Positions 48,544 to 59,654 of a stretch of DNA of 64,000 bases are shown here, in pieces (position 1 is the stretch's first letter; every line of letters starts with the position of its first letter). The notes below the pieces were generated by a model. It was not told the origin of the DNA, did not search any database, and saw nothing but the letters and a program-made list of their open reading frames with translations. Source of the stretch: Trichobilharzia regenti. Its lineage: Eukaryota; Platyhelminthes; Trematoda; Strigeidida; Schistosomatidae. The DNA lies in assembly GCA_944472135.2 (NCBI GenBank), contig OX235270.1, forward strand, positions 115,211,842 through 115,275,841, written 5' to 3'. The translations under genes and the position numbers were made by a program.

Positions 48544-49170
48544 AAGACTTTTGACTAGCCTCATATCGATCAATATAAGCGGTTAGAGTATCCAACTGAA
48601 CTAGTTTATTTAGTGTATAATGATTGTGTATTAAATAGAATAATAGAAAATCTATACAGAAATGTGTTAAACGAACTTCCCATAGTGAAGAGGGTTGACG
48701 ATCTGCAATCAACTGGCTGAAGTATGTTAAACAGTCACTAGTTATACTTTTCATCCAATCATCTTTAAGACATAGACGACCTCCTTATTTTCTTCACCAT
48801 TCACTACCAGCGCCGCCGCCTCCTCGTTCTCTTCCTGATAGCTAGCCATATAGAAATGTACAATCTGACCGATATTTAATAACATTAAACTGCATACTAT
48901 ACCCAGGCTGGGCGTAGTTTCTGATGATGACGAAAGAAGACGTGAAAATGCTTCATACCAACGATTAAGAACTAGCGGTTCTTTTGGAAATAGCCGAAAA
49001 CTAACTGTTAAACACACTGATGATAAACGCAGACATTCATTTGACAAATAATCATTATGATTTGAAGATGATGCATTTAGAAGATTAGTACCAACCCAAC
49101 ACCAGGCAAGTTGTTCAATTTCTTTACCAGTTCGTATTTTAGAAATGTCAACTTCGTCGCATTTATCCAT
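48544..49170 (-). CDS. Unrecognised protein, partial gene (first exon region)
   Basis: A 139-codon open frame from ATG at 49170 (MDKCDEVDISKIRTGKEI) ends at 48751. A second frame overlaps it by 4 nt and continues KSITSDCLTYFSQLIADRQ to a strong GTGAGT donor at 48543. The two parts look like one helical, leucine-rich coding region. The frame change near 48750-48780 is either an unrecognised micro-intron or an indel; no GT-AG pair of plausible size gave the right phase. A CTTTTCAG acceptor-like site precedes the ATG at about 49200-49210. No domain recognised, and downstream exons to the left were not found. Confidence 0.5.
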
Positions 49171-49297
49171 TGTTTTTTAACCAATATTGAATATAACTGA
49201 AAAGAATGCCTTTTCAACTGAACCTGAACGATCAATTAATCGTTTTATGCACTTTTCTGTGTATTTTACAACTTTTGATGATTTTAAATTTAAATGT

Positions 49298-49495
49298 CCT
49301 AACCGCTGTGCCACAGACGCACGGTGGTTAGGACTCTCGCCGACCATGGACATGGTCTGGGGTTCGAGTTCACGCCGACGAACACCTGATATCTATGGTT
49401 GGCCTGTGAAATTTGGGCTACCGATATCCACGCTGGAAATTCCACACTTGTAACAAAAATACAGTGTGGAATCATGCTGTAATCAAAAATTTAAA
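49298..49495 (+). repeat. tRNA-derived SINE with inverted head
   Basis: From 49321 it matches the SINE at 48000 (GTGGTTAGGACTCTCGCCGACC, ATACAGTGTGGAATCATGC). Immediately before, 49298-49313 is the reverse complement of the same head (TGGCACAGCGGTTAGG). The A box is thus duplicated in inverted orientation. Confidence 0.82.
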
Positions 49496-49899
49496 AAATA
49501 ATAAATAAAAGCTTCTTTAACTTTGTCATAACTTAACAGTAATTCGATTGCTTCGTGAATACGATGTGCACAAACCAGTAGGGTAGCAGAGATGAGAATA
49601 TCAGGACTAGTGGTTCGCATATTTTTAATCTATCATTATTGTATTTTTGAGGAAAAAAACAAGGAAACGAAATCACGATTACACACAGAAAACAGCGTTA
49701 TTCATCAAGCATTTTTGTATATTCAGAGTAAAATATTTCGCAAATGAACACTATTGATTATCAATGAACAGACAATCACACAGATTATCACAGATTTCAG
49801 CCTAATGGAGAGAGTTACAAAAAGATTTTTTAAATATAACTTGACATTTTCAACGTTATGTAACTTAAGTTACCGCCCGACAGCCGCCATCTACCTTAA

Positions 49900-50920
49900 C
49901 GTGATGGTCAGGCTTGTATGACAGTGACCCAATAAGCTACACTGGCTGGAACTAATGTTCTCGCAAGTCCTTTCATACCAAGAAGATTGCTAGGGTAGCG
50001 AATTGATTAAAAGCAGTTACTAGCATAATGCAAGATTTTTTCGGTGAAGTTGCATTAGGCAGTCCCAGTGCGTTGATCGCTGACGAAATCTCAGAATGCA
50101 TACAGGAGACTTGTCTGGCACTCGACTGACAACTTAAACCATCTCTGGCGTAGACGTGATATCCAGCTGGCTGTCGACCAAAAGCGTGCATACTGCTCAC
50201 CAATTCGCTCCCACCTACTCTTTTATAGCTGTGAGTGAAACGTGACCCCTGACAGTGAAAGACATGGAAAGCCTGGTTAGCTGACTTTCATCATATGTGT
50301 CTGTGTTGTACCTACATTCCGTGTTAGCTGGTATGGTATGATACGGTGAGTAATACTGTATTGAGGTTAGGCATCGGTAGAACGCCGGGTAAGGAGGAGG
50401 AGGTGTTACGCATACTAGCCTGGTCATCGGTCGCCTTACTCAACGGGCAATCTCAGCTAGCTAATATATTATCGGTGAGTTCTGAGAAAAGGTAGTGGTG
50501 GTGAAACGAAAACACGACTTCTTCAGACAACGAAATTCATAACATTTAGTTTGAGCCAGCCAGCCACGAAGGCGGCTGTACACTGGGTGGCTGGCTGTTT
50601 GACTGAGGTCCTTAGGGTGGTAAGAACCAATGACCACTGGAGATAATTGGTAATATAGCTCAAAATCATTCTCATTGATGGTGCAGATGCATCCAGTCAC
50701 TCTTTGTGATTTTTCATATCCAATAAAACTCTATTGTTCTTCCATATTACTAGTACTGTTTTCTTTTCACACACACTTGTCTATTATTTCCCTTTTAAAC
50801 CTCTCTTTACTCTCTTTTCTTGATTTGTGTACTATATAGGGGGAGTGTGGCAACTGGAACTTCCGCACATCTGTGCAAAGTTCTACGTTGAAAGAAGCCA
50901 GCCAGTCACTACTACTTTAA
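49900..50920 (+). mobile_element. Internally deleted RTE-C fragment
   Basis: The leader-like sequence at 49905-50035 (GACAGTGACCCAATAAGC, TAAAAGCAGTTAC) is joined near 50045 directly to the C-terminal coding region (ALIADEISECIQETCLALD; VKDMESLVS region to about 50300). From about 50630 comes the 3' tail shared with 43830 and 52190 (GTGCAGATGCATCCAGT, CAAAGTTCTACGTTG). Endonuclease and most of RT are absent. Confidence 0.75.
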
Positions 50921-51359
50921 CTTGGTTTCTTTCATTGGCCGACCTATTGGACAATCAATGTTAATCTTCATACAGAAGTTCATCCCTTCATGATGTAAAT
51001 AAAACTTCCAAAAATGCAAAACAAGTAGATAGAAATGTAATTACAATACCAATACTTGAAGAACGATTATAATCAGACGAAAATGTGAAAGATGACAAAA
51101 GATAAATGTGTCACGCTGTGAATGACCTTCCATGATATTCCCAAATTTCACATACCAGTGACTTCTGCACCTCAAGGACTATAATTGTGTAACCTACACC
51201 AAGCTACATAATTCAACCAAACAGGCAGTGATTCCAAGAATTCCTGCCATTTTATGTTTCACCACTCCAAATAATGCTCTCCACAACTCAATGCTATTTC
51301 AAGCAAATATATCTAGTCGAGACAATCAATCGTAAACATGAAAGCGCGCAAACCAGGAT

Positions 51360-52010
51360 CGGGGTGATCGGGGTCTACACACGCGTTTAAGGAGGATTGT
51401 CAGTCTTCCACTGACCCCCCGCCAAAGATAGCCTATCGCTGTGTGGTACGTTTGAGTCCGACGTTAATTCGGTGATGGAGGTCGCCGTAATAGGCAGTAT
51501 ATCTCTTTTTACCTTAAGTTAATGCCGACTAGTAACAGATAACTATCTGAAGACAACTGTAGTAGATGACCAACTTTCTAGGTTCGCGGTCAGGTAACTC
51601 TGTAGGTACCACAAATATACTTTTCAGTCTGGCATAACTTCCCTACTTGGGCAATGAAGTCACCAGCTAAAATGACTACTCCTGAGTGTTTTACATTTGC
51701 AGCAAACTAGACGGTTTTTGGTAAGTGATTCTTTAATTCATTCGAAATTTAGTCTGTCGGGTGGTATGCAGAGGCTATGAAATGACACCGATGGGTAGCG
51801 TAGTCCTTTCTTCTCTAAACGGACCCGTTCAGACAGACCGTACACATATGACTATCTACTGGGATCCAGTCAATAAGCGGTTTTTCTGCACCAACACTCA
51901 ATGTTATCCCTAAGCCTACAAGTCCTCGCATATCCAGAGTCAAAACAGTCGATAGGTCAGTATGCGTAACACATACACTACTCATCTCATAACAAACAGC
52001 ACCATAGCCA
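51360..52010 (-). mobile_element. RTE-C endonuclease fragment
   Basis: The minus strand reads GLVGLGITLSVGAEKPLIDWIPVDS near 51940-51840, close to the 40240-40330 segment of the RTE-C copy ([23 protein letters not shown]). An AGDF-like motif lies near 51660. Decayed, no open frame. Confidence 0.7.
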
Positions 52011-52189
52011 CATTCACTAGTCGCCTCTCTTTACCTTACACCATACAAAATAATGAAACATCCTTAGCTTCAAAATACACCGACGAATGCAACTTGAGAA
52101 ATATCGGACTGAATTAACTAAATGAAGCCGTTAGGTGGACTACGGATCCAATATCCAACATCGTCTTTACGGGCTAGAGAGACTGACTG

Positions 52190-52876
52190 GCTGGTTTCAA
52201 CAAAGAACTTTGTAAAGGTGTGTAGCATTTCGAGTCGCCACACTTAGCACAGAAAGCAAGAGAAAGTAAAAAGAAACGCAAAATAGAGATAGTAAACAGA
52301 GATATGAGGCAAAAAGAATAGTAATACTGAGGAACAACATCGTTTCATTCGCTATTATAAGTCACAAAAAGTGGATGCATCTGCGCCAGCCACTGAGAAC
52401 GATTTTGAGCCATATCACCGATTGTCTCCAGTCAATGGGTTTACCTTCAAGAGGACTCCAACCAGGAAAACTACACTTTCATACGTGGCTCAAACTAATT
52501 GTCGTGGATTTCATTAACTGATGCCATGCTTCCGTTTGACTACCACTGGCTCTTTTGCAACCTAAACGATCCTATGTCAGCTAACATTGACCGTCGAGGA
52601 AGGCGATGGCTAGGGAGGCAAGTCCTAGACATCTCAGTCGATGTAAATTCACAGCCTCGCCTATTGATTTTTCCTCCTTAACCAGCACTTGACCGATGAC
52701 TAACCTCAATATTTCTCATCCTATTATACCACCTCACACAGGAGATAGAACGCAGGAACCTATGATCAAGGACCGCTACCCAGACTTTTCACTCATTCCA
52801 CCCTCAATGGCTAGGTCTCACAGACATAAAGAAGGATGGAAAGAACGTCTATTGGTCGATAGCCGGATAGAACGTC
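52190..52876 (-). mobile_element. RTE-C C-terminal fragment with 3' tail
   Basis: The minus strand reads DMAQNRSQWLAQMHPLFVTYN and a stop near 52370-52430, then the RTE-C 3' tail to 52190. Upstream, 52800-52876 matches the C-terminal RT segment at 43390-43470 in reverse complement. LTR copy C begins abruptly at 52877, so the LTR array inserted into this RTE-C copy. Confidence 0.75.
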
Positions 52877-53284
52877 TGTCAGCCAGCTCTCATAAACTGT
52901 CAATGTCCAGCTCTTGAAACGCTGAACCTCACGCTGTCCGCCGAAGACTTTCTGAAACACTTTGTATTAACCAACGCGAAAACCAGAACACTGATTGGCG
53001 ACTCAAGAATCCTTTATTCCTACGCCAACATGTTAGCAACAATGATGTTATTACACAAGGTCTAAGAATAAATATTATAACAATAAATCACGATAATATT
53101 TCTCTGTCTTTCACCGAACAGCGAACGATGAGACGATGACAGTACTATCAATGACTCCCGCGAAAAATATGGAGGAGTTGTGTTTGAACAAACAACAATG
53201 AATTGATCGTTCAATCTTCAACTACATCCGCGCTCTCCGGCAAAAACGTTATCCACCCGTTTTTTTCCATCACGACCAATACAC

Positions 53285-56200
53285 TTTGGGACTACTACGC
53301 TACAGTTTGCTTATTAATGAAAACTCTTATTTCTGTAAAATTTTATGCCAGAGTTTGCGGAAACTGTCACAATTATTAACCTTTCGAACACTGAATCCAA
53401 AAAATACAATCTTATTGACAGATAATACACATAACTAACTAATTGGATTTGTGGAATTTTTAAACATAAACACATCTATAATTGTATATATTGTTGGATT
53501 TATATGTTCAAGTTGCTCCAAGTCAGTGAGTTTATGGTTAAGATATCATTTTAGTTAACTGTACTGAACTATATTGCATGTTGTCTTATTGTATAGTTGT
53601 CGTCGCTTTTTGCCCTTTTTTCTGTGAACTGTTTCCTTTGTTGATGTTGTTCTCATTGTTTGTCCGTTATTTTCTGATTTTGAGGGGAGCAACCCAAAAA
53701 GTTGCTTCTCTCTAAACTTTTACTTAATGTAATCATTCTTTTCTCAGGCGTGAGGCTAGCAACCCCACCCTGTAAACAAAATTGCTACAGAACTTCAGCA
53801 GAATGAACCTCTTGCACCAAAAGAAAAAGTCTGTGTAGGAACATGGAACGTCCGAACTATGTACGAGACGGGAAAGCTGCCCAGATCGCCAACGAGATGA
53901 AAAGATACGGAATACAAGTGCTGGGAATATGTGAGAGCAGATGGAATGGGAGTGGACTCACCAAATTGTCAACAGGTGAGTCAGTGATCTACTCCGGTCA
54001 CCCAGAAGATAACCACACGCACACCGAGGGCGTGGCTATCATGATGTCACCAACGGCAACGAAAGCCCTGATACAATGGGAGGCGATTTCGTCCAGGATA
54101 ATGACCGCCAGGTTCAACTCCAAAGGAAGGAAAGTGTCAATCATACAATGTTATGCACCCACAAACAACGCAGACCTCGAGAAGAAAGAAGAATTCTACA
54201 GGCAACTACAGGCAACAATGGACAATACTCCAGCTGGCGACATGAAAATACTAATGGGAGACATGAACGCCAAACTGGGACCAGACAATACGGGAAGGGA
54301 ACTCATCATGGGTAGAGAAGCTCTAGGAGAAATGAATGAAAACGGAGAACTCTTCGCCGACTTCTGCGCCTTCAACGAACTGGTGATTGGTGGCAGTGTA
54401 TACAAGCACAAAGATATCCACAAGGCTACATGGGTGTCACCAGACGGGCAAACCAAAAACCAAATCGACTTCATCTCAATCTCAAGGAAGTGGAGGCGCA
54501 GCCTACTGGACACAAAAGCAAGAAGAGGAGCAGACGTTGGCTCAGACCACTATCTCGTACAAGGGACAATCCAAATCAAATTAAAAGCTTTCAGGGAATC
54601 AGGAGCTGCAGATAGACCACAAGCCAAGTTCAACACTCAAAAGCTGAAGGACCAGGCTACAAAGGACATCTTCATTGCAAGCATAAAGGACAAAGCCGAG
54701 ACACAAATCAACACCAGCGAAAAGGTCGGCGTCGAAAAGCACTGGAACAACTTGAAAACGGTGTGGAGCCAAACCTGCATAGAAATTCTAGGCAGAAAAA
54801 AGAGACAGGACAAACAGTGGCTCACTACGGACACTTGGAAACTAATAGAAGAGAGAAGGACAGTGAAGCAAAAGATTATCCAGTGCACTGACGAGCAACA
54901 AAAACAGGAGCTGAATGCAAGCTACAATACACTGAACAAAAGAGTGAAGAAAAGTGCCAGGGAAGACAAAAGAAAATATTATGAAACCATGGCAAACGAA
55001 GCAGAACAAGCTGCAGGCAAAGGAGACCTCGCCACACTCTACCAAACAACTAGGAACCTTTCGGGCAAACGTTCGACACAGATTAAGCCAATAAAGGACG
55101 ACAATGGAAAGTCAATCACCAAAGAGGTGGAACAGAGAAAGCACTGGGTTGAACACTTCAAAAGACTTCTAAATCGTCCGCCACCTACAACACGTCCAGC
55201 AATACCAACAACGGAAGCAGAACTACCAGTGAACACTGACCCCCCGACGAAATCAGAAGTCCTGAATGCAATCAAGATGCTTAAAGCTGGGAAAACACCG
55301 GGACCAGATGGAATCCCAGCAGAGGCTTTGAAAATAGACCCAGAGACAACAGCGGACTTGATGACACCACTGCTGGAGAAGGTGTGGAAAGAGGGCAAAG
55401 TACCCGAGGATTGGAAGAACGGATACTTATTCAAACTTCCAAAGAAAGGAGACTTAAGTCAATGTAAAAACTGGCGTGGAATTATGCTTCTGTCCATTCC
55501 AAGCAAGATACTAAGTCGCATCATCCTGGAGAGAATCAAACAAGCCCTAGATGAAAAACTTCGTCCGGAACAGGCTGGATTCAGGAGAAACAAATCATGT
55601 ATTGATCAAATCGCCACTCTACGGATCATCATTGAACAAAGCTTGGAATGGCAGTCACCTCTCTATCTCAACTTCATCGACTTTGAAAAGGCCTTCGACA
55701 GCGTCGATCGAGAGGTCATTTGGAAACTACTTCGCTACTACGGGGTCCCATCGACAATTATACACCTCATCCAACAGTTATACGACAATGCTGCATGCCA
55801 AGTAATCCACAACGGGAAACTTACGGAAGCCTTCGAAGTGAGGACGGGAGTGAGGCAAGGCTGTCTACTATCACCAATGATCTTCCTGATTGCAATTGAT
55901 TGGATAATGCGACAGACAACGGCAACCAACGAGGGAACAGGCATAAAATGGACTGACACAAAAGACTTGGAGGATCTGGATTTCGCCGATGATATATGTC
56001 TGATTTCCCATAAACTGGAAGATATGCAAGTGAAAAGTAACAAGTTGGCAGAAGAAGCATCAAAGATAGGACTTCACGTGAACATAGATAAAACAGAGAT
56101 GATGAAGATTCCTAGCCAACATCAACAGCAACAACAACAACAGACAACAATAAGCATAAATGGGAAGAACCTGAAAGAAACAACCTCCTTCACCTACCTG

Positions 56201-56786
56201 GGAAGCATCGTCTCAACTACAGGCGGAACTGACGAGGACATCAAAGCCAGAATCGGAAAAGCAAGACAAGCTTTCATTACTCTCAAATCTGTGTGGAGGT
56301 CAACAGCACTCAGCATCAAAAATAAGATCCGGATTTTCAACTCCAATGTGAAGTCAGTGCTACTATACGGATCAGAGACTTGGCGAGTCATAAAGAGCAT
56401 CTCAAACAAACTTCAAACCTTCATTAACAACTGTCTCCGCTCAATACTCAAGATCAGATGGCCAGAAAAGATCAGCAACAGGGATCTCTGGGAGCGAACC
56501 AATCAGGAACCGATTGTGAAACAAATAGGCAGAAAGAAATGGAGATGGATTGGCCATACGCTGAGGAAACCATCAAGTGACATCACTAGACAAGCCCTCG
56601 AGTGGAACCCGAAAGGGAGGCGGCGAGTTGGTCGTCCAAGGGTGACTTGGAGGAGGTCATGCGAGGAGGAGATGAAAGCATGTGGACAGACCTGGAGCAG
56701 GGTGAAAAAGTTGTCAGAAAACCGAAGTCAATGGAGGTGCGCAGCTGAAGCCCTATGTTCCTCTAGGAACTAAAGGATACAATAAT
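53285..56786 (+). mobile_element. Near-complete RTE-type non-LTR retrotransposon (lineage A)
   Basis: About 3.5 kb including a 560-bp leader, a single endonuclease-RT ORF and an ATA-rich 3' tail. It interrupts LTR copy C. The 7-bp sequence AATACAC occurs on both sides (53278-53284 and 56787-56793), and the LTR reads continuously across it when the element is removed. The long open frame suggests a recent insertion. Relatives at 7163-10140 and 23380-24448 are decayed. Confidence 0.92.
53843..56773 (+). CDS. Endonuclease-reverse transcriptase of RTE-A, 976 aa frame
   Basis: Enzyme for target-primed reverse transcription. APE-type endonuclease about residues 1-240: ESRW at 31-34, CYAPTN at 103-108, GDMNAK at 139-144, SDH at 234-236. 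RT: FIDFEKAFDSVD at 611-622 (catalytic Asp 613), GVRQGCLLSP, and FADD at 714-717. The C-terminal part has GRKKWRWIGHTLRKP and EWNPKGRRRVGRP. The first ten residues do not belong to the family. The conserved WNVRTMYE is encoded at 53844-53867 in the next frame, so one base is lost near 53868-53876. The true start lies upstream in that other frame, where no ATG precedes it before a stop. The nuclease would lack its first conserved Asn as annotated. Confidence 0.92.
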   Translation: MERPNYVRDGKAAQIANEMKRYGIQVLGICESRWNGSGLTKLSTGESVIYSGHPEDNHTHTEGVAIMMSPTATKALIQWEAISSRIMTARFNSKGRKVSIIQCYAPTNNADLEKKEEFYRQLQATMDNTPAGDMKILMGDMNAKLGPDNTGRELIMGREALGEMNENGELFADFCAFNELVIGGSVYKHKDIHKATWVSPDGQTKNQIDFISISRKWRRSLLDTKARRGADVGSDHYLVQGTIQIKLKAFRESGAADRPQAKFNTQKLKDQATKDIFIASIKDKAETQINTSEKVGVEKHWNNLKTVWSQTCIEILGRKKRQDKQWLTTDTWKLIEERRTVKQKIIQCTDEQQKQELNASYNTLNKRVKKSAREDKRKYYETMANEAEQAAGKGDLATLYQTTRNLSGKRSTQIKPIKDDNGKSITKEVEQRKHWVEHFKRLLNRPPPTTRPAIPTTEAELPVNTDPPTKSEVLNAIKMLKAGKTPGPDGIPAEALKIDPETTADLMTPLLEKVWKEGKVPEDWKNGYLFKLPKKGDLSQCKNWRGIMLLSIPSKILSRIILERIKQALDEKLRPEQAGFRRNKSCIDQIATLRIIIEQSLEWQSPLYLNFIDFEKAFDSVDREVIWKLLRYYGVPSTIIHLIQQLYDNAACQVIHNGKLTEAFEVRTGVRQGCLLSPMIFLIAIDWIMRQTTATNEGTGIKWTDTKDLEDLDFADDICLISHKLEDMQVKSNKLAEEASKIGLHVNIDKTEMMKIPSQHQQQQQQQTTISINGKNLKETTSFTYLGSIVSTTGGTDEDIKARIGKARQAFITLKSVWRSTALSIKNKIRIFNSNVKSVLLYGSETWRVIKSISNKLQTFINNCLRSILKIRWPEKISNRDLWERTNQEPIVKQIGRKKWRWIGHTLRKPSSDITRQALEWNPKGRRRVGRPRVTWRRSCEEEMKACGQTWSRVKKLSENRSQWRCAAEALCSSRN

Positions 56787-57046
56787 AATACACGTTGACC
56801 TGGATGCCATTGGGAGAACCTGGGTCACACGGACAGAGCTGAAATGGAAAACAAACAGAAAAGCCAACACACCACAAGCATACCTACAGCACAGTCTCAC
56901 ACATCAATGACGACTTGCGCCTTCCAGTTAAAGGCATCCTCTTGACACATCTTCTTGCAACACAATCTCCACTTGCTAGAATGACTCTTGGAGAAAGCGA
57001 CGTGACCACAGGAACACCTCATGGTACTCTTCACACATCCTCTGCT

Positions 57047-59017
57047 AGTCAGCAGGGCATGCTCACTAGGGATATGTGACCCTTTCCTGAGCTGGATAAA
57101 ATCATTTCTCTGTGGCCGAAGTCAGATAACGAAAGTTGGCTCGATAATCTCAAGGCCTAAACCAGTAAGTAGTGGTGTAATCCAGGGAAGTGTATTAGGC
57201 CCACTCCTATTCATAATATATATAAACAGTATCTGTGAATGCTTTAGTGTTGGTAAACCAATACTATATGCAGATGACTTAAAAGTGACCTACAAATGCA
57301 AGAACTTAGATCTCGGAATAACAGTAAACGCCATACAGCAAGAATTAGAAAAAATGGATAGATGGTGTGACGCCTGACAACTCCAGTTTAATGTCGAAAA
57401 ATGTGGCTGGCTCTGCATACGCTGCAACAATTCAGAACTTGACCTGAAAATTCAAGGCCATGCACTCTTACGACTGGAATCTGTATTCGACCTAGGACTG
57501 AAATACTCACATACCTTTCATTTTCTGAACATATCTCCAAACAAGTGTCAAAGTCACGCAGACTTATCGGCTTCCTACTCAGGAACTTTTACAGAAACGA
57601 GTCCATAATTCTGCTGTACAAGGTTTGTGTGCGTCCTTTATTTGATTACTGTTCATTTATGTATAGTAGTATACGCATAGAGGACAAATTGAAAGTCGAG
57701 GGAGTGCAGAGTTATTTCACGTTAAAATTACTGGGAACCGAAAATGGCGCGAACTACTCCACTAGATGTGATACCCTAGAATTAGAAACACTAAAGCTAA
57801 GACTCCTGAGACTAAACTTGACACTTTACTATAGACATCTAAGCCACTTAGTTTTTACCTTTACGAATGGCACTCGACCTTCAGATAATGATGGCTACAA
57901 ATTAGGACACACTAAGGGTACAGTAGCTATCGAACAATGTAAAACAGCCACCAGGCAAACGTTTTACTTGATTAGGTATGCACAGATATGGAATAAACTA
58001 CCAACGGAAATGAGTCAAGCAGGTACATTGGCCTCCTTCAAAAAAGTGCTTAACGACAAACTACAAGAGTCCTAGTTCCTATCTGAGAGCCTCCGAAATT
58101 ATAGGTCCATTTAATGTATAAGCTCAAATACTACACCTGTCGTTTTTGCCTATATTTATAATTTTAGATAAAACATTAACGATTAAGATATTTACCCTCA
58201 AACAGACAAGAAGTTTCGTTTGTAAAACCTCTACTCAACACAATAAGTGGAATAAAATGTACATAAACCGACAACATTAAAAAGATATAACTTACCACAA
58301 CATCACATGGACAGATGTACGCTTGTCGGGCATCATATATGCCTCACCAACTACAACCCACCTTCCCTAAGATAATGTGATGAACTTATATCCGTAATGT
58401 TGCTGAGCAGTTAATATTCTCAACTCCTGTCGGAACAGATGAAATTCATAAACTTTCCTCACTTGCAGAAAATACCCACGAGCAGTAGAAATCCATTAAT
58501 TGATGCATCTAAAGCTTATGTATTTACTCCTAACAATGACATTGCAGATCAAATGAGATAAACAAATCACTGATTTCAAAATAACACATCGATGAACTAT
58601 AATTCAAGGATTCTGCACACAACAATGTAATGTATGAAAATTGACTTCAAGCTTTATTTTTTTTCCCAGGCACTTATAACCCATCCACCAAAGACCTGGT
58701 TCTTTTTGTTAATGTGAAGACAATACTTCTGTATTTCCTGATGTGTTGCACTCGCTGACAATCTAGCAGATTTTCCAGCTATGCACAGAAATGATTGTAC
58801 ATAAGTGAAAAGGATGTTTTATACTATTGGGATTAACATTTATCAAGTGTATGTATAATCTCCAGCCTACATGTAAAACATATTTTGCTATCGATTGTAA
58901 ATTGTGACTAAATAATATGGTTCTATTTCTGTAACAGTTTGATGATGCCTGTATACTGGCGTCCCTCATGTACCGTACTATGAGAATAAATTTATTTATT
59001 TATATATATATATATAT
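57047..59017 (+). mobile_element. 5'-truncated CR1-like element nested in LTR copy C
   Basis: RT motifs GVIQGSVLGPLLFIIYIN and YADDLK lie between about 57170 and 57290. A TGA follows at 57375-57377 (after RWCDA), then a frame change near 57500. The C-terminal region at 57545-58075 (RLIGFLLRNFYRNES, VCVRPLFDYCS) ends in a normal stop. The sequence to the right ends in TTTATTTATTTATATATA, a short repeat tail. The LTR stops at CACATCCTCT (57046) and resumes with CCAATACCAATTACC (59018). The 0.9 kb after the ORF is long for a CR1 tail and may include another repeat. Confidence 0.8.
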
Positions 59018-59532
59018 CCAATACCAATTACCACTGCAATCGCTTGTCACTAATTCTGCCTCAGTTCTAGTAACGGTGACGTATGCAAGCCTCAGTCATC
59101 TACACTCTAGCTCCCCGGCGTGTGGGACCACAGCTAGTCCCTATCTCCATGTGCATGTCACTCCCAGCACTTGCCTCGACTCCCCGGCGTATACGACCCA
59201 TCTGCTGTCTTTAACATCAATCAATTCATTCACGGATGTAGAAGACTCGAAACAACTTCAGAAGTAAGCACGACGAAAACTTTAACAAAATTATGCAATA
59301 GTATCAAGATACGAAAACAGCGAGTAAACACAATGAATCCAAAAACACCAACTGATATGACACACCACACATATATGCAAACAGTATAATAATAATAATA
59401 ATGTATATTCTCATATAAACATATAAATTTACATGAAAATGCATGCCATTTTTACAGAAACGATCAAGTATGATATAATATCAAATCATAGATTGTCTAC
59501 AAGTTCATAATGTTTTAACAGTTAAATATTTG

Positions 59533-59550
59533 ATATATATATATATATAT
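59533..59550. repeat. Short (AT)n run
   Basis: Eighteen bases of AT dinucleotides inside the AT-rich insert of LTR copy C. Confidence 0.9.
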
Positions 59551-59654
59551 AAATACACTCATTGTCTGAACCAGGCCAGTACAAATAACCTCGCTGATCA
59601 TGTCTTGATGCAACTCCTTTGAAGAATTGTAGGACTTACAGCAGTACGCCTACA

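Larger units (their letters stand above)
52877..59654 (-). repeat. LTR copy C of the tandem LTR array, split by three insertions
   Basis: LTR sequence is present at 52877-53284, 56787-57046, about 59018-59387 and 59580-59654. The pieces together follow 60763-61872 in order. They are separated by a lineage-A RTE element, a CR1-like element and a 190-bp AT-rich insert (59388-59579) that starts with an ATA repeat. The right boundary is placed by the 2218-bp period. Confidence 0.85.
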
